A DNA stretch of 64,000 bases from Desulfobacterium sp. (GTDB lineage: Bacteria > Desulfobacterota > Desulfobacteria > Desulfobacterales > Desulfobacteraceae). This document shows positions 28,162 through 36,700 of the stretch, one piece after another. Below the pieces are notes generated by a model. The model saw nothing but the letters and a program-made list of their open reading frames with translations, searched no databases and was not told the origin of the DNA. The position numbers and the translations under genes were made by a program. The DNA is taken from the NCBI GenBank assembly GCA_030145245.1, contig JAQYWC010000066.1, positions 1-64,000 of the forward strand, read 5' to 3'. Position 1 is the stretch's first letter. Every line of letters begins with the position of its first letter.

Positions 28162-28944
28162 TCAGACATTTCTGCGACTAGCCCCCAGAAGACCGACCAA
28201 GCCGGAACCCAGTAGCCATACGGCAGCAGGAACCGGAACCGGAGCGGCTGCGTTCAAATCATCCATGGCAACATATTTGGGTACATTGCCCACCTGGGAT
28301 CCGGAAAAGGCAAATTCAAGACCAACAACATCTCCAAGGCTCGTGAAATCGACCCAGGTCCACTCATTTACCAAATCATTTTTTCCGTCCCTGAAATCGG
28401 CAAGGTAGAAATCTACAGAGTTAGATGTATATCCGCCTTCTGTTATTCCCTTGACTGAAACCATCTGCCAGTCGCCGTCTGCAAAGGCATTTACATAGCC
28501 GTCCCCATCCTTCATAGAGAGGTAGGCAAAGGTGGTATTTGTGAAATAGGCACCGGAGATGGTGGTGTTATAATCATTGCCTGTAACAGCTCCAAAAGAG
28601 AGGTTGGCAGGAGAAGCCCCGCCGTACTGACCTGCATCATAGGCTACGCCATAGTTGGCTGATCCGTTTACGCCTGATCCAGTAACGGCGCTGAACTGAT
28701 TTCCCCAGCCGGCAGTGGTGGTGTCTGTCATGTTGGAGTATGACCACCCGTCCCAGCTGCCATAGTTTGTATTGTAACCGTTCATCAGGACGGCATCGCC
28801 GCTCATAAACATAGTTGACTCGTCGGAACCGTTCCAATAGGAACCTGACGCCAGGGAAAGATCGTCAAAACTAACGACATCAGCACTTGCAAAGGATACG
28901 GACAACAGTAAAAAACCAAGAATAAAAGGTATTGCTTTTCTCAT
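28162..28944 (-). CDS. PEP-CTERM protein of DUF4465 type
   Basis: This is an exported protein of about 260 residues. The signal peptide ends near FASA. The body has motifs of DUF4465 proteins (FDDLSLASGSYWNGSD, then WDGWSYSNMTD, and a YVAMDDL ending). The C-terminal sorting signal is VPVPAAVWLLGSGLVGL plus LGASRR. The ATG at 28944 has GGAG upstream and is preferred over 28998. The long leader contains a GEMM-like riboswitch with terminator and an AGCA-repeat promoter, so expression seems controlled at two levels. Confidence 0.85.
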   Translation of the reverse strand: MRKAIPFILGFLLLSVSFASADVVSFDDLSLASGSYWNGSDESTMFMSGDAVLMNGYNTNYGSWDGWSYSNMTDTTTAGWGNQFSAVTGSGVNGSANYGVAYDAGQYGGASPANLSFGAVTGNDYNTTISGAYFTNTTFAYLSMKDGDGYVNAFADGDWQMVSVKGITEGGYTSNSVDFYLADFRDGKNDLVNEWTWVDFTSLGDVVGLEFAFSGSQVGNVPKYVAMDDLNAAAPVPVPAAVWLLGSGLVGLLGASRRNV

Positions 28945-29067
28945 TGTTTTTCTCCTTACGTTTATAATTTCAGTTGAATCAAATTGACACTGGTACACCT
29001 ACTCAATATGGGTCTTTGCGAACCTCCTTTCAGTCATTTTTTTTTGCACCATCGGCCAAAAGACAAA

Positions 29068-29160
29068 AAGCCGGGTTACCTTATTATGGTAACCCGGCTT
29101 TCTTAATCTCTTAAGACCCTTGGCTTTCCGGCCCCGTCTCACAACGGGTGTGGCTTTTCA
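29068..29160 (-). promoter_or_regulatory. GEMM-like (cyclic dinucleotide) riboswitch with terminator
   Basis: On the minus strand the leader reads CACCCGTT-GTGA-GACGGGG, a stem closed by a GNRA loop. It continues GCCGGAAAGCCAAGGG, then TCTTAA-GAGA-TTAAGA (a second stem with a GNRA loop), and ends AGCCGGGTTACC. This order matches GEMM-I aptamers (P2 with GNRA, AAAGCCnnGGGTCT, variable P3, CCGGGTTACC). The final segment (29088-29099) is also the left arm of a 13-bp terminator hairpin (right arm 29068-29080) followed by TTTTTGTCTTTT. The 5' strand reads GCCACA rather than the usual GGCAAA, so ligand identity is uncertain. Confidence 0.6.
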
Positions 29161-29173
29161 AATTAAAACGATC

Positions 29174-29233
29174 ATACCCCGTAAAAAAAATTCATGCTCT
29201 GACTTTATTGCTCATTGCAAGCATTATTTTGCT
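29174..29233 (-). promoter_or_regulatory. AGCA triple-repeat promoter of the DUF4465 gene
   Basis: Reading the minus strand: AGCAAAATA (29233-29225), AGCAATAAA (29212-29204), AGCATGAAT (29198-29190), then GTATGAT starting at 29177. The offsets are 21, 14 and 21 bases. The third repeat covers the -35 position and TATGAT fits a -10 box. Transcription would start just before the GEMM-like aptamer. Confidence 0.7.
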
Positions 29234-29346
29234 ATGTTCTAAAACAAGTTACTTTCCAGAGTAATTGCCAAGTCCACAACGTTCAAAAACCGTATTCACT
29301 ACATGAGATTCATTCATATCCGCACAATTTCCAAAAAAACAAGAAC

Positions 29347-29410
29347 AGCAATAAAGTGCTGAAATTGAGCAATAAATTAAAAGCAAAGATGCAGAATGTA
29401 GCGTATATAT
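29347..29410 (+). promoter_or_regulatory. AGCA triple-repeat promoter of the gene at 29467
   Basis: AGCAATAAA at 29347, AGCAATAAA at 29368, AGCAAAGAT at 29382 and GTATATAT at 29403 show the same 21/14/21 spacing as three other promoters in the window. TATATA would be the -10 box, about 55 bases upstream of the ATG. Confidence 0.7.
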
Positions 29411-29466
29411 TCTACAATAAATAAACCGCATAACGAGCAAATCTAACTTTTTTAGCAAGGTGCCTT

Positions 29467-30099
29467 ATGAAAAAAAGAACAAGCATGATTGGGATCAGAT
29501 TTGTTGTTGCAACGGCTTTTATCGCAGGAACATTGGTCGCAGGCTATTACTTTATCCGGGACGACAAGCCTGCTGAACAAAATAGCATTGCTGTAAAAGC
29601 CCGGGTGCCCGAACCTGAAACCAAGCCCGCCCCCCTCCCCCCGCCAACCGTGGCCATGGAACAACCCGTGAACAAGATAAAGAGCCCCGTCCCCCAAAAG
29701 GTTGAGCCCACAGTGGAAATACCAAAGGCAGAGCCCCCTGAGGATAGTTTCCTTGATGACGATGAACTGGTGGAGATCGATGATGCCGTGAATTACGATG
29801 TTGAGGTTGAATATCAGCAAAACCAGGAATTTGAAGCCGAAGCCCTGGAGACATTCCCCGTTCATACGGTCCAAACCCATAACCCAAAGGATCCCAACGC
29901 CATTGGACCTCCAAAGGGAGAGGTGTGGATACGCATCAAACCGGAAAACGCCAGGGAGATGAATGAGATCATGGCGGAAATGGCGGATCTTTACCGGGAA
30001 ACTGCGGCAGAATACGGGGAGGAGATAACAATCATGCACTGGGTCGGAGCACAGCCCTATGCCAGGACATCATACGCTCCGGATGGTCAAATCAATTGA
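29467..30099 (+). CDS. Membrane-anchored proline-rich protein of unknown function
   Basis: This 210-residue protein is not recognised. Residues 9-29 form one membrane segment. Residues about 45-95 are rich in Pro, Glu and Lys, like a periplasmic spacer. The C-terminal 110 residues are acidic and include VWIRIKPENAREMNEIMAEMADLYRETAAEYG. No sorting motif is present. It has its own AGCA-type promoter and precedes the dockerin gene by 156 bp, so it belongs to the surface-protein group by context. The ribosome site (AAGGTG) is modest. Confidence 0.7.
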   Translation: MKKRTSMIGIRFVVATAFIAGTLVAGYYFIRDDKPAEQNSIAVKARVPEPETKPAPLPPPTVAMEQPVNKIKSPVPQKVEPTVEIPKAEPPEDSFLDDDELVEIDDAVNYDVEVEYQQNQEFEAEALETFPVHTVQTHNPKDPNAIGPPKGEVWIRIKPENAREMNEIMAEMADLYRETAAEYGEEITIMHWVGAQPYARTSYAPDGQIN

Positions 30100-30255
30100 T
30101 CAAAAGTATTCGGGTCAACCCTCCATGGTTTGACCTGCTGATAACAAACGATTCATTAGGAAGAACATAAAAAGGAGGTGAAAAAAAGATCGTCTATGGA
30201 CCCGGTTTTTGTTTTTTTTTAATTTAACCAATCAAAAAGAAGAGGTTAACAAACC

Positions 30256-31737
30256 ATGAGAAGATTACCAGGAAAAGCTCAACTTCACAAGCTCGTAGCG
30301 CTTGCCGTAGGTCTGCTCTTTATTACGACATCGGGCTGGGCAGCCAACGATTATTATCACTACGCCAAGCAGGATGCCAATGATGAGGTCACCAACAATG
30401 GTGTAGAAGCCGAGAGCTGGTGTGTTGCCATGAGCTTTCTGCCCGATACCACCAGTACAAGCTTAAGGGGCAGGTTGATTGCTGCCACGGGAACAAAGGT
30501 CTTTTTACAGGATGCTGTTGATTCAAGCTCCTGGACCCAGGTGGGATCGGTTAATGTCGCAATGGATGCAAGTTTCATTAAAGTATCGCCGGACGGCACA
30601 AAGGTCGCCCTGGGCATGGGATACGACAAGGACCTGCTGGTGTTTCCCACCACACTCCTGACCGGGGGCGGTATCACGGATCTTGACGACTCTACCAGCA
30701 CAACCACCTTTTCCACAGACGTTGTCAAATACTATGATGCAGCCTGGGCTGATGACGATCATCTGGTGATCAACGGCGGAAATTGGGACAAGGCAACCAA
30801 GATCGCATCCAATGTGGGTATCTCCTGCCTTAATATCACCAGGGCCAGGAACAAACCGGTAAATATTATTAACACGTATCCAGGAGCATCATCGGGTGTT
30901 GCCGTTGATGCGGAAAAGAACCTGATCTTTGGAAACGGGTATGACTATAATAACAACGCCACGACAGGCGAACTGGTTCTGCTGCCGTATACTGACTGGT
31001 GGGGAAACAATGCTCCCAAGACCTCGGGCCTTCCCAAGACTTACGCAACAGCCAGGAAGTTTGCCGACAATGTTCTCAGCGCAGCCCACCTTGGGTTTGA
31101 CAGCGAGAAAAACCTTCACGTGGGCGGTGGCTGGTATTGGATGCCCCCTGCGGGACAGACAAATGTAGAAAACGGCTATGCAGTATTGATCAACAAAAAA
31201 GTAATTACCGATACTGCAGCAAGTTCTACGGCAGGTGTCATTGATGAAACAGATGCAACCCAATACAGGGTATTAAGCCCTGATACCTGCAGAAACGACA
31301 CCGCAACAGGCGTCCTCAGTTACGGAAGATCCATCACGGTAAACTGGATTGACGGAGCAGGTGCCTGCACCATTGGCGGCTGTACAGACTCTTGGGGACC
31401 AGGGGTAATATCAAAGCTTACCACCTACAGGATTGACACCACCAGGGATGGCGACAGTGACGGTTTTGCAGATGTAAATGATCATTCTCCCTGGACCAAC
31501 CATGGTGATAATACAGACTATGACAGTGATGGTTATGGTAACATCATAGATGCTGATCTTAATAATGATGGTAACATTGATCTTGACGATACAGAAATTT
31601 TCGATGATGCGTATAATATATATGATCTTCAGGCCGATTTAAACGGTGACGGTAATGTTGATCTTGACGATACAGAAATTTTCGACGATTTATACTATGC
31701 TAACAAACCGTTACCATTTTACAACACAACCTTTTAA
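30256..31737 (+). CDS. Secreted protein with C-terminal dockerin-type repeats
   Basis: This 493-residue exported protein has a signal peptide ending near SGWA. Residues about 45-390 form an Asp/Gly/Thr-rich domain with short beta-propeller-like strands (KVSPDGTKVALGMGYDKDLLVF), not assigned. A calcium-binding segment DGDSDGFADVND follows. Two dockerin-like repeats follow: ADLNNDGNIDLDDTEIFDD and ADLNGDGNVDLDDTEIFDD. Each has the DxNxDGxxxxxD calcium loop, and the pair is typical of type I dockerins. The next gene encodes a cohesin-like surface protein, a candidate binding partner. Confidence 0.82.
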   Translation: MRRLPGKAQLHKLVALAVGLLFITTSGWAANDYYHYAKQDANDEVTNNGVEAESWCVAMSFLPDTTSTSLRGRLIAATGTKVFLQDAVDSSSWTQVGSVNVAMDASFIKVSPDGTKVALGMGYDKDLLVFPTTLLTGGGITDLDDSTSTTTFSTDVVKYYDAAWADDDHLVINGGNWDKATKIASNVGISCLNITRARNKPVNIINTYPGASSGVAVDAEKNLIFGNGYDYNNNATTGELVLLPYTDWWGNNAPKTSGLPKTYATARKFADNVLSAAHLGFDSEKNLHVGGGWYWMPPAGQTNVENGYAVLINKKVITDTAASSTAGVIDETDATQYRVLSPDTCRNDTATGVLSYGRSITVNWIDGAGACTIGGCTDSWGPGVISKLTTYRIDTTRDGDSDGFADVNDHSPWTNHGDNTDYDSDGYGNIIDADLNNDGNIDLDDTEIFDDAYNIYDLQADLNGDGNVDLDDTEIFDDLYYANKPLPFYNTTF

Positions 31738-31830
31738 CAAATAGGGTAATGTAATATAAAAACGATATATAGTTCCGGTTATATCAAAAGATACCTTTTC
31801 TTTTTCTTTAATCAACAAGGGGTTCATAGA

Positions 31831-32484
31831 GTGAACTTTATAAAGGGATATACAATATTAATTGCTGCAATACTTTTGTGCGTTGGAAATGCTTATGCCG
31901 CAAGTATTAATTTTGAGATCACAACTGATTATGCCGTTGGAGACGAAACTGCAACCTTTAATCTTTTTTGTACAACAGATACGGACGTACAAGTTAGAGG
32001 CTATGATTTCAGTTTTAAATATGATCAAAATGAGATAGCTTTTGAATCTCATGAAAATTTGGGGAAGTCTATTTTTCCTTCTGGGTATGAGTTCTCTACT
32101 CCAAGAGATAAGTTTTCGAATGACAACGAGAATGGCTACCTTAAGCATTTTATGGTTAAGGCAGAAAGAGGAAATTATGATTTCGAAACCCTTCAAACTG
32201 GAACAACTAAACTTGGTTCTTTCACATTTTCAATAACCGAAAATGCGATACTTGACGGTGCTGCCGATTCAGATTTCAACATGGATCTCGTCTCCTATAT
32301 GGCTCTTTATCAGAACGGATCAAAAATCAGCTCGACTAGTAGTCTCGGCCCTGCCAGTGTAGATGGAGCATTCACATTCACGACAGATGTTGGCGGGACT
32401 TCGGCGGTTCCGGTGCCTGCTGCCGCATGGCTCCTTGGCTCAGGCCTTTTGGGTCTTATTGGCATCAGAAAAAAAAGCGCCTGA
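31831..32484 (+). CDS. PEP-CTERM protein with cohesin-like domain
   Basis: This 217-residue protein starts at GTG (31831). The signal peptide ends near AYAA. The body has a cohesin-like pattern: SINFEITTDYAVGDETATFNL, then VRGYDFSFKYDQNEIAFES, and later TTKLGSFTFSITENA. The C-terminus is VPVPAAAWLLGSGLLGL with IRKK, a PEP-CTERM sorting signal. It would thus be displayed at the cell surface and could hold the dockerin protein encoded 93 bp upstream. The cohesin call is by pattern only. Base composition is more AT-rich than most neighbours. Confidence 0.65.
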   Translation: MNFIKGYTILIAAILLCVGNAYAASINFEITTDYAVGDETATFNLFCTTDTDVQVRGYDFSFKYDQNEIAFESHENLGKSIFPSGYEFSTPRDKFSNDNENGYLKHFMVKAERGNYDFETLQTGTTKLGSFTFSITENAILDGAADSDFNMDLVSYMALYQNGSKISSTSSLGPASVDGAFTFTTDVGGTSAVPVPAAAWLLGSGLLGLIGIRKKSA

Positions 32485-32518
32485 AAGATCATGCAAAGAT
32501 GTAATTGATTAACAGATG

Positions 32519-32561
32519 AAGCACCGGATTCGTAGACCAGATCTGCATCCGGTGCTTTTTT
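32519..32561 (+). terminator. Rho-independent terminator after the cohesin-like gene
   Basis: AAGCACCGGAT (32519-32529) pairs with ATCCGGTGCTT (from 32547), followed by six T. It closes the dockerin/cohesin transcript. Confidence 0.85.
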
Positions 32562-32594
32562 GGGTTTGACCATACAATTTACGGATGGAAAAAG

Positions 32595-33335
32595 ATGCTC
32601 AGGGTTTCAGGATTTGTACCGGGTTTGATATTGGTGTTCCTTGTTACAGGGGCAGGAGCTGCATTTGGCGGAAAAGATACGGCCAATACGCCTGTTCTAT
32701 CAATTGAGGAAAAGGTCTTTTATGCAGGAACAGTTGTGGAAGGGGTGGAAATCAGCCACACATTCATTATAAGGAACAGCGGCATGGCCCCCCTGAAGAT
32801 CTCAAGAGTAAAGCCCGCATGCAGTTGCACGGACGTGAAATTTGATGAACTCATTCCGCCCGGGAAGAAAGGTACCCTGCATGCTACGTTCAGAACCGAA
32901 GACGAGTCCGGTGAGCAGATCAAAGGGGTAAAGATATACTCCAATGATCCGGCAAATCCGGTTGTCAAGGTTGAGATAGCGGCCCTTGTGCTGGAGGCTT
33001 TAAGCGTGAAGCCGGACCGGATATTTTTAAACGGATTGACAGGGGTTGCCCTTGAGAAAACAATCAGGATATCCGCACCTGGAAACAGGGCGTTCGACCT
33101 GAAACTTGCAGAGAACATGCTTTCGGGCCAGGTGACTTTTTCCATTGAAAAATCAAAATCTGACAATTCATACAGTATCATCTTTAAGAACAGAGCTTCA
33201 GAACCGGAAACCTTCCGGGGCAGGGTGATTTTAAAAACAAATATAAAAGAACGGCCTTTTATTACAATTCCTGTCTATTCCAGAATCAGAGAAAAACAGC
33301 AGAATGGATTTAAAAAGGCTCAATGCAAACCTTGA
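32595..33335 (+). CDS. DUF1573-type exported protein
   Basis: This 246-residue exported protein has a signal peptide ending near AAFG. Residues about 35-120 match DUF1573: FYAGTVVEGVEISHTFIIRNSG, then LKISRVKPACSCTDV and YSNDPANPVVKVEI. The domain is Ig-like (ASPM-SPD-2-Hydin type) and often extracellular. The C-terminal half is a second, less conserved beta-rich region. It lies after a strong terminator and needs its own promoter. Confidence 0.8.
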   Translation: MLRVSGFVPGLILVFLVTGAGAAFGGKDTANTPVLSIEEKVFYAGTVVEGVEISHTFIIRNSGMAPLKISRVKPACSCTDVKFDELIPPGKKGTLHATFRTEDESGEQIKGVKIYSNDPANPVVKVEIAALVLEALSVKPDRIFLNGLTGVALEKTIRISAPGNRAFDLKLAENMLSGQVTFSIEKSKSDNSYSIIFKNRASEPETFRGRVILKTNIKERPFITIPVYSRIREKQQNGFKKAQCKP

Positions 33336-33369
33336 GATTCATTCATTTATGCCCCTGTGTGCCTTGAGA

Positions 33370-34791
33370 TCATTCAGCTGAAAGCACCAACCGTCCCAAG
33401 GCGGGGGGAACCACGGCCGGGCATGGAGGCCCGAATTTGAAATTAAAATTGTACTCTTCACGCTCGGGGCTGCTAGTACTAAACGAGATGTTTCTTGTTG
33501 AAGTAATGACCCTGAGATAATAGGGGTCAGGCGGAGAAAACATCCCTTCTTTGCCATTTTCAAAACTGAACTTCTTGCAATAAAAGTTAACGCCTTTGAG
33601 CGGATTGTTCCCCGAAGAAAAAGCAATACTTCCGGTTGACACTACTGTCAGCTGATCCGAATCAAATCCGCCCAAAGGGATGATTCCTTTATCCGGATGA
33701 AATTCCGGAATTGTAATGTTACAGGTGGCGATAAAGGTAAGAGCTCTTATTTCATTGCTCTTTGCATCGGTCTCACCGATCTGCTTCCTGCATTCAGAGC
33801 CTGGTACATTGTAGTGGATATCCATGCCGCAGGCATGGGGCGTTAAATACACCCCTGCCTGTCCAGTAGAGCCCGTGGTATCAAAAAAGATGATTTTATC
33901 ACGGCACTCGGGGTCAGACAGGTCGAAGAAATATTCTTTATTATAACCGTAATCGATTGTCCCGTAAAAAGGTCCTGCGCCACTGTCGCCAGGCGTGTAT
34001 GTCACATCCGCCAACTCCCTCATCTTTTCCACATACTTGTCCAAGGGGAAAATATGGTTCCTTATGATATCTATCTCAGGGGGAACCAAGTTCTCTGGTC
34101 TTTCAGGTGCAGGAATACCCTGAAACGAACTAGGAAGTATATCATTTATTTCAGAATAGAATTCCAGGTTTTCACCAATGACCGGCCCGAACAAATCCAT
34201 CCAGGATTTGGAATAGATATTTCCATTATTTAAAGACAGATTACCGCCACTCGATGCACTGAAAGTGCCTCCAGACACGATGCTCACCCGGGGAACATAT
34301 GCCACGGCCTGGGCCTTGACGGTTTTATCCTTATTAAATCCCGTAAGACTTTGAACCTTGTTCTCGATGGTCACCATGACTGCGTTACTGGTTTCGTCCG
34401 TAGGATAATCTGAGTCTTCATCTTCACCCGGTTCGGCAACAAAATCCTGATAGGTCTGAAAATCCGGATGTTCATCATAGGAGTCGTAAAACCCGAACTC
34501 AACCGTTACCGCATCATCAGGCAGCATGACATTACTGCCGTATGCCACGATCTCTGCGGCTTCAACGGCTCTGCCATAGCAAAAGTTTTCAGCAGCCGAC
34601 ATGGCTGCCGCCTCTGCACATCCCTGGTAGCTGTCCTTTTCCTTGACAAAATAGCCAAGGTCCAGGGCAAATGCCAGGGCCGAGATCATCAGCACAAGGC
34701 AGAGGGCCATGACAACGGCAAAACTTCCGGTTTCCGATCTTAACAGGGTCAATGCCGGGTTTGACCGGGGATGGGTCTGTTTTATTTTCAA
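33370..34791 (-). CDS. TadG-like pilus assembly protein
   Basis: This 473-residue protein has an N-terminal membrane segment (ETGSFAVVMALCLVLMISALAFALDLGYFV) typical of TadG/TadE-type pseudopilins. A long extracellular part of unknown fold follows. It is the last gene of the Tad operon, where tadG is commonly found. The ending is at 33370, convergent with the DUF1573 gene. Confidence 0.8.
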   Translation of the reverse strand: MKIKQTHPRSNPALTLLRSETGSFAVVMALCLVLMISALAFALDLGYFVKEKDSYQGCAEAAAMSAAENFCYGRAVEAAEIVAYGSNVMLPDDAVTVEFGFYDSYDEHPDFQTYQDFVAEPGEDEDSDYPTDETSNAVMVTIENKVQSLTGFNKDKTVKAQAVAYVPRVSIVSGGTFSASSGGNLSLNNGNIYSKSWMDLFGPVIGENLEFYSEINDILPSSFQGIPAPERPENLVPPEIDIIRNHIFPLDKYVEKMRELADVTYTPGDSGAGPFYGTIDYGYNKEYFFDLSDPECRDKIIFFDTTGSTGQAGVYLTPHACGMDIHYNVPGSECRKQIGETDAKSNEIRALTFIATCNITIPEFHPDKGIIPLGGFDSDQLTVVSTGSIAFSSGNNPLKGVNFYCKKFSFENGKEGMFSPPDPYYLRVITSTRNISFSTSSPEREEYNFNFKFGPPCPAVVPPALGRLVLSAE

Positions 34792-34806
34792 TGTTCCTCC
34801 TGTCTC

Positions 34807-35754
34807 CTACTTTTTTTTCTTTCCCCCGCGGGAGCTTGTAGTCTTCATTTTCTTTTCATATTTTTTCGTGTAGATAGCGTCTGCAAGCTCTCCTGTCATG
34901 CCATCCGGGGGGGTGGGATCCAAGGGGGCCCGGGGGTTAAGGACCTGGGCAGCAAACGGTTTTTCTACCACTTTCTCCCGGATATTTTTTCTCTCCCTGG
35001 CAAGTTCGAACATTTTTTTGGCTTTTCCATGCTCGCTTCGCATTTCATAGATGCATCCCATGTTGTAGAAGGCAAGATCCGGGGTGTGATGCCTCAACAG
35101 AAGTTCCATGGCCCTGTCATCTTTTTTTTCAAGGCCAAGACAGATGGCAAGGTTGTTGACGGCGTTTTCATCTCCCGGTTCCAGGGCAAGGGATTTGTTA
35201 AAGCTCTTTTCAGCATTGGAATATTGTTTCATGTTCATCTGCTGGACGCCAAGGTTGTTGAAGAATTCGGTCCTTGCCGGATCAAGGGCCACGGCGTGTT
35301 TAAAACAATCAAGGGCCGGGTCGTTCTTTTGGGTCATTGAAAACAGGATCCCGAGGTTGTTAAATGCGGAACCATTTTTTCTGTCCAGTGAGATCGCTTT
35401 TTTAAAGTCTGCCTCAGCCTGGGTAAGGTTATCGTTCTCCCGGTGGCATACGCCCCTGAGATTGTAAATTTCAGCGCTTTTGCCGCTCTGCTCCATGGCA
35501 AGGTTGAGCTGGACCAGGGCCACATCATGGAAGCCTTTATCCATCAACTCCCCTGCCAGGGCCAGGTGGTTGGGCTTTAGATTTTCGGTATCCCAGACCT
35601 GCGGCCTTGCCATGACAGGCTCTTCCGGTTCCAGGTGCTGGAGCGGATTGTTATTATTCTTTACCGAACCGATACAACCGCTACAGATGAGCGCACACAT
35701 GAAACAGGGGATGACTGTTCTGCATGCTTTAAAAAAAAAACGTTGAATACCCAT
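34807..35754 (-). CDS. tadD: TadD-like TPR protein
   Basis: This protein of about 315 residues has an N-terminal signal segment with CALICSGC, which could be a lipobox, and several tetratricopeptide repeats. Examples are AEIYNLRGVCHRENDNLTQAEADFKKAI and GSAFNNLGILFSMTQKNDPALDCFKHAV. TadD is a TPR lipoprotein needed for Flp pilus assembly. The start at 35754 has AGGAGAAG upstream and is preferred over 35790, which lies inside tadC. Confidence 0.82.
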   Translation of the reverse strand: MGIQRFFFKACRTVIPCFMCALICSGCIGSVKNNNNPLQHLEPEEPVMARPQVWDTENLKPNHLALAGELMDKGFHDVALVQLNLAMEQSGKSAEIYNLRGVCHRENDNLTQAEADFKKAISLDRKNGSAFNNLGILFSMTQKNDPALDCFKHAVALDPARTEFFNNLGVQQMNMKQYSNAEKSFNKSLALEPGDENAVNNLAICLGLEKKDDRAMELLLRHHTPDLAFYNMGCIYEMRSEHGKAKKMFELARERKNIREKVVEKPFAAQVLNPRAPLDPTPPDGMTGELADAIYTKKYEKKMKTTSSRGGKKKK

Positions 35755-35770
35755 GGTATTGATCTTCTCC

Positions 35771-36700
35771 TTAAAATCCGTCATTGACAAGTGAGATGAA
35801 GTTGATGATTACAGGCCCAAGGATGATGAGCATCAGGGCCGGAAGTATGAAAACAACCAGGGGAAGGGTGAGCTTGGTGGCAAGCTTTGCTCCCTGCTCT
35901 TCGGCCATCTGTTGCCGCTCCCTGCGCATTGTATCGGTATGATTTTTTAACGCCTGTGCCATGTCAGTTCCAATTTTAGCCGATTGCAACAGCACGTTGA
36001 CAACGCTTTTAAGGGGCTCTGAACCGTTGCGGCGGGCAAGGTTCTCAAAGGCCGTGTTTCTTTCGATCCCGCTTTTTGTCTCAAGGAAATACCTTTCAAA
36101 CTCCTGGGAGAGTGTGGGGGCAATCTCCTTCAGCTCGTTGCACACCCGGAAAAGAGCATAGTCAAGCCCCAGTCCCGCATGGAGACAAACAGCAAGAAGA
36201 TCCAGGGTATCCGGAAGTTCCTGGAATATTTTCCCAAGCCTTGTCTTTATCCTCTGCTTCAGAACCGTGTCAGGCAGAAAATAACCAACTCCAAAAGGGA
36301 TAAAGAGCATTAAAGGGGTTTTTGAAGAGACATTTTCCGTCAGGGCAACCCCTGCAAAGGCAATGGATGCAAGCATAAGCCCAAGACCGAGTTTAAACCC
36401 GTAAAAGAGTATCACAGCGCCCTCCTCCCTGTAGCCGGCAAGGGAGAGTTGCTCAGTGATTTTCGAGAATTCCTTGCCGTTTTTCGGGGCAGCCACCCGG
36501 CCAAGGGAGAGGGCTATTTTGTTCAACCTGGGAGATGCGGCTATTTTTCCATTTTTGATTGTCAGTTGTTCAGGACTGACAAATCTCTTTCCCAGGACAA
36601 ATTTCCTATAACGCCCTTCAATATACTGACAAGCCAGGAAGGTAAATCCTGAAACCGTAAAAAAGACCATACTGTCTATTATTGTCTGCAAATTTGTCAT
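35771..36700 (-). CDS. tadC: Tad pilus inner-membrane protein TadC
   Basis: This 309-residue T2SS-F-domain protein of the Flp pilus platform has membrane segments near residues 8-25, 100-150 and 275-300. The family stretch ELPDTLDLLAVCLHAGLGLDYALFRV is present. It overlaps tadB by 4 bp, and the two form the inner-membrane platform of the pilus. Confidence 0.92.
   Translation of the reverse strand: MTNLQTIIDSMVFFTVSGFTFLACQYIEGRYRKFVLGKRFVSPEQLTIKNGKIAASPRLNKIALSLGRVAAPKNGKEFSKITEQLSLAGYREEGAVILFYGFKLGLGLMLASIAFAGVALTENVSSKTPLMLFIPFGVGYFLPDTVLKQRIKTRLGKIFQELPDTLDLLAVCLHAGLGLDYALFRVCNELKEIAPTLSQEFERYFLETKSGIERNTAFENLARRNGSEPLKSVVNVLLQSAKIGTDMAQALKNHTDTMRRERQQMAEEQGAKLATKLTLPLVVFILPALMLIILGPVIINFISLVNDGF

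Noticed and set aside
29068-29100. The 13-bp hairpin as a plain bidirectional terminator between divergent genes
   Set aside because: No gene ends there on either strand; its left arm matches the GEMM 3' end, so a riboswitch platform explains it better.
30111-30133. Inverted repeat GGTCAA...TTTGACC after the gene at 29467 as a terminator
   Set aside because: No T-run follows directly, so transcription may continue into the dockerin gene.
30170-30222. AAGGAGGTG followed by a 14-codon open frame as a leader peptide gene
   Set aside because: The GTG overlaps the ribosome site and the next ATG is too far away; coding use is unsupported.
33527-33537. GGGGTCAGGC inside tadG as a REP-like element
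   Set aside because: Only a short match in coding sequence, without an inverted partner.
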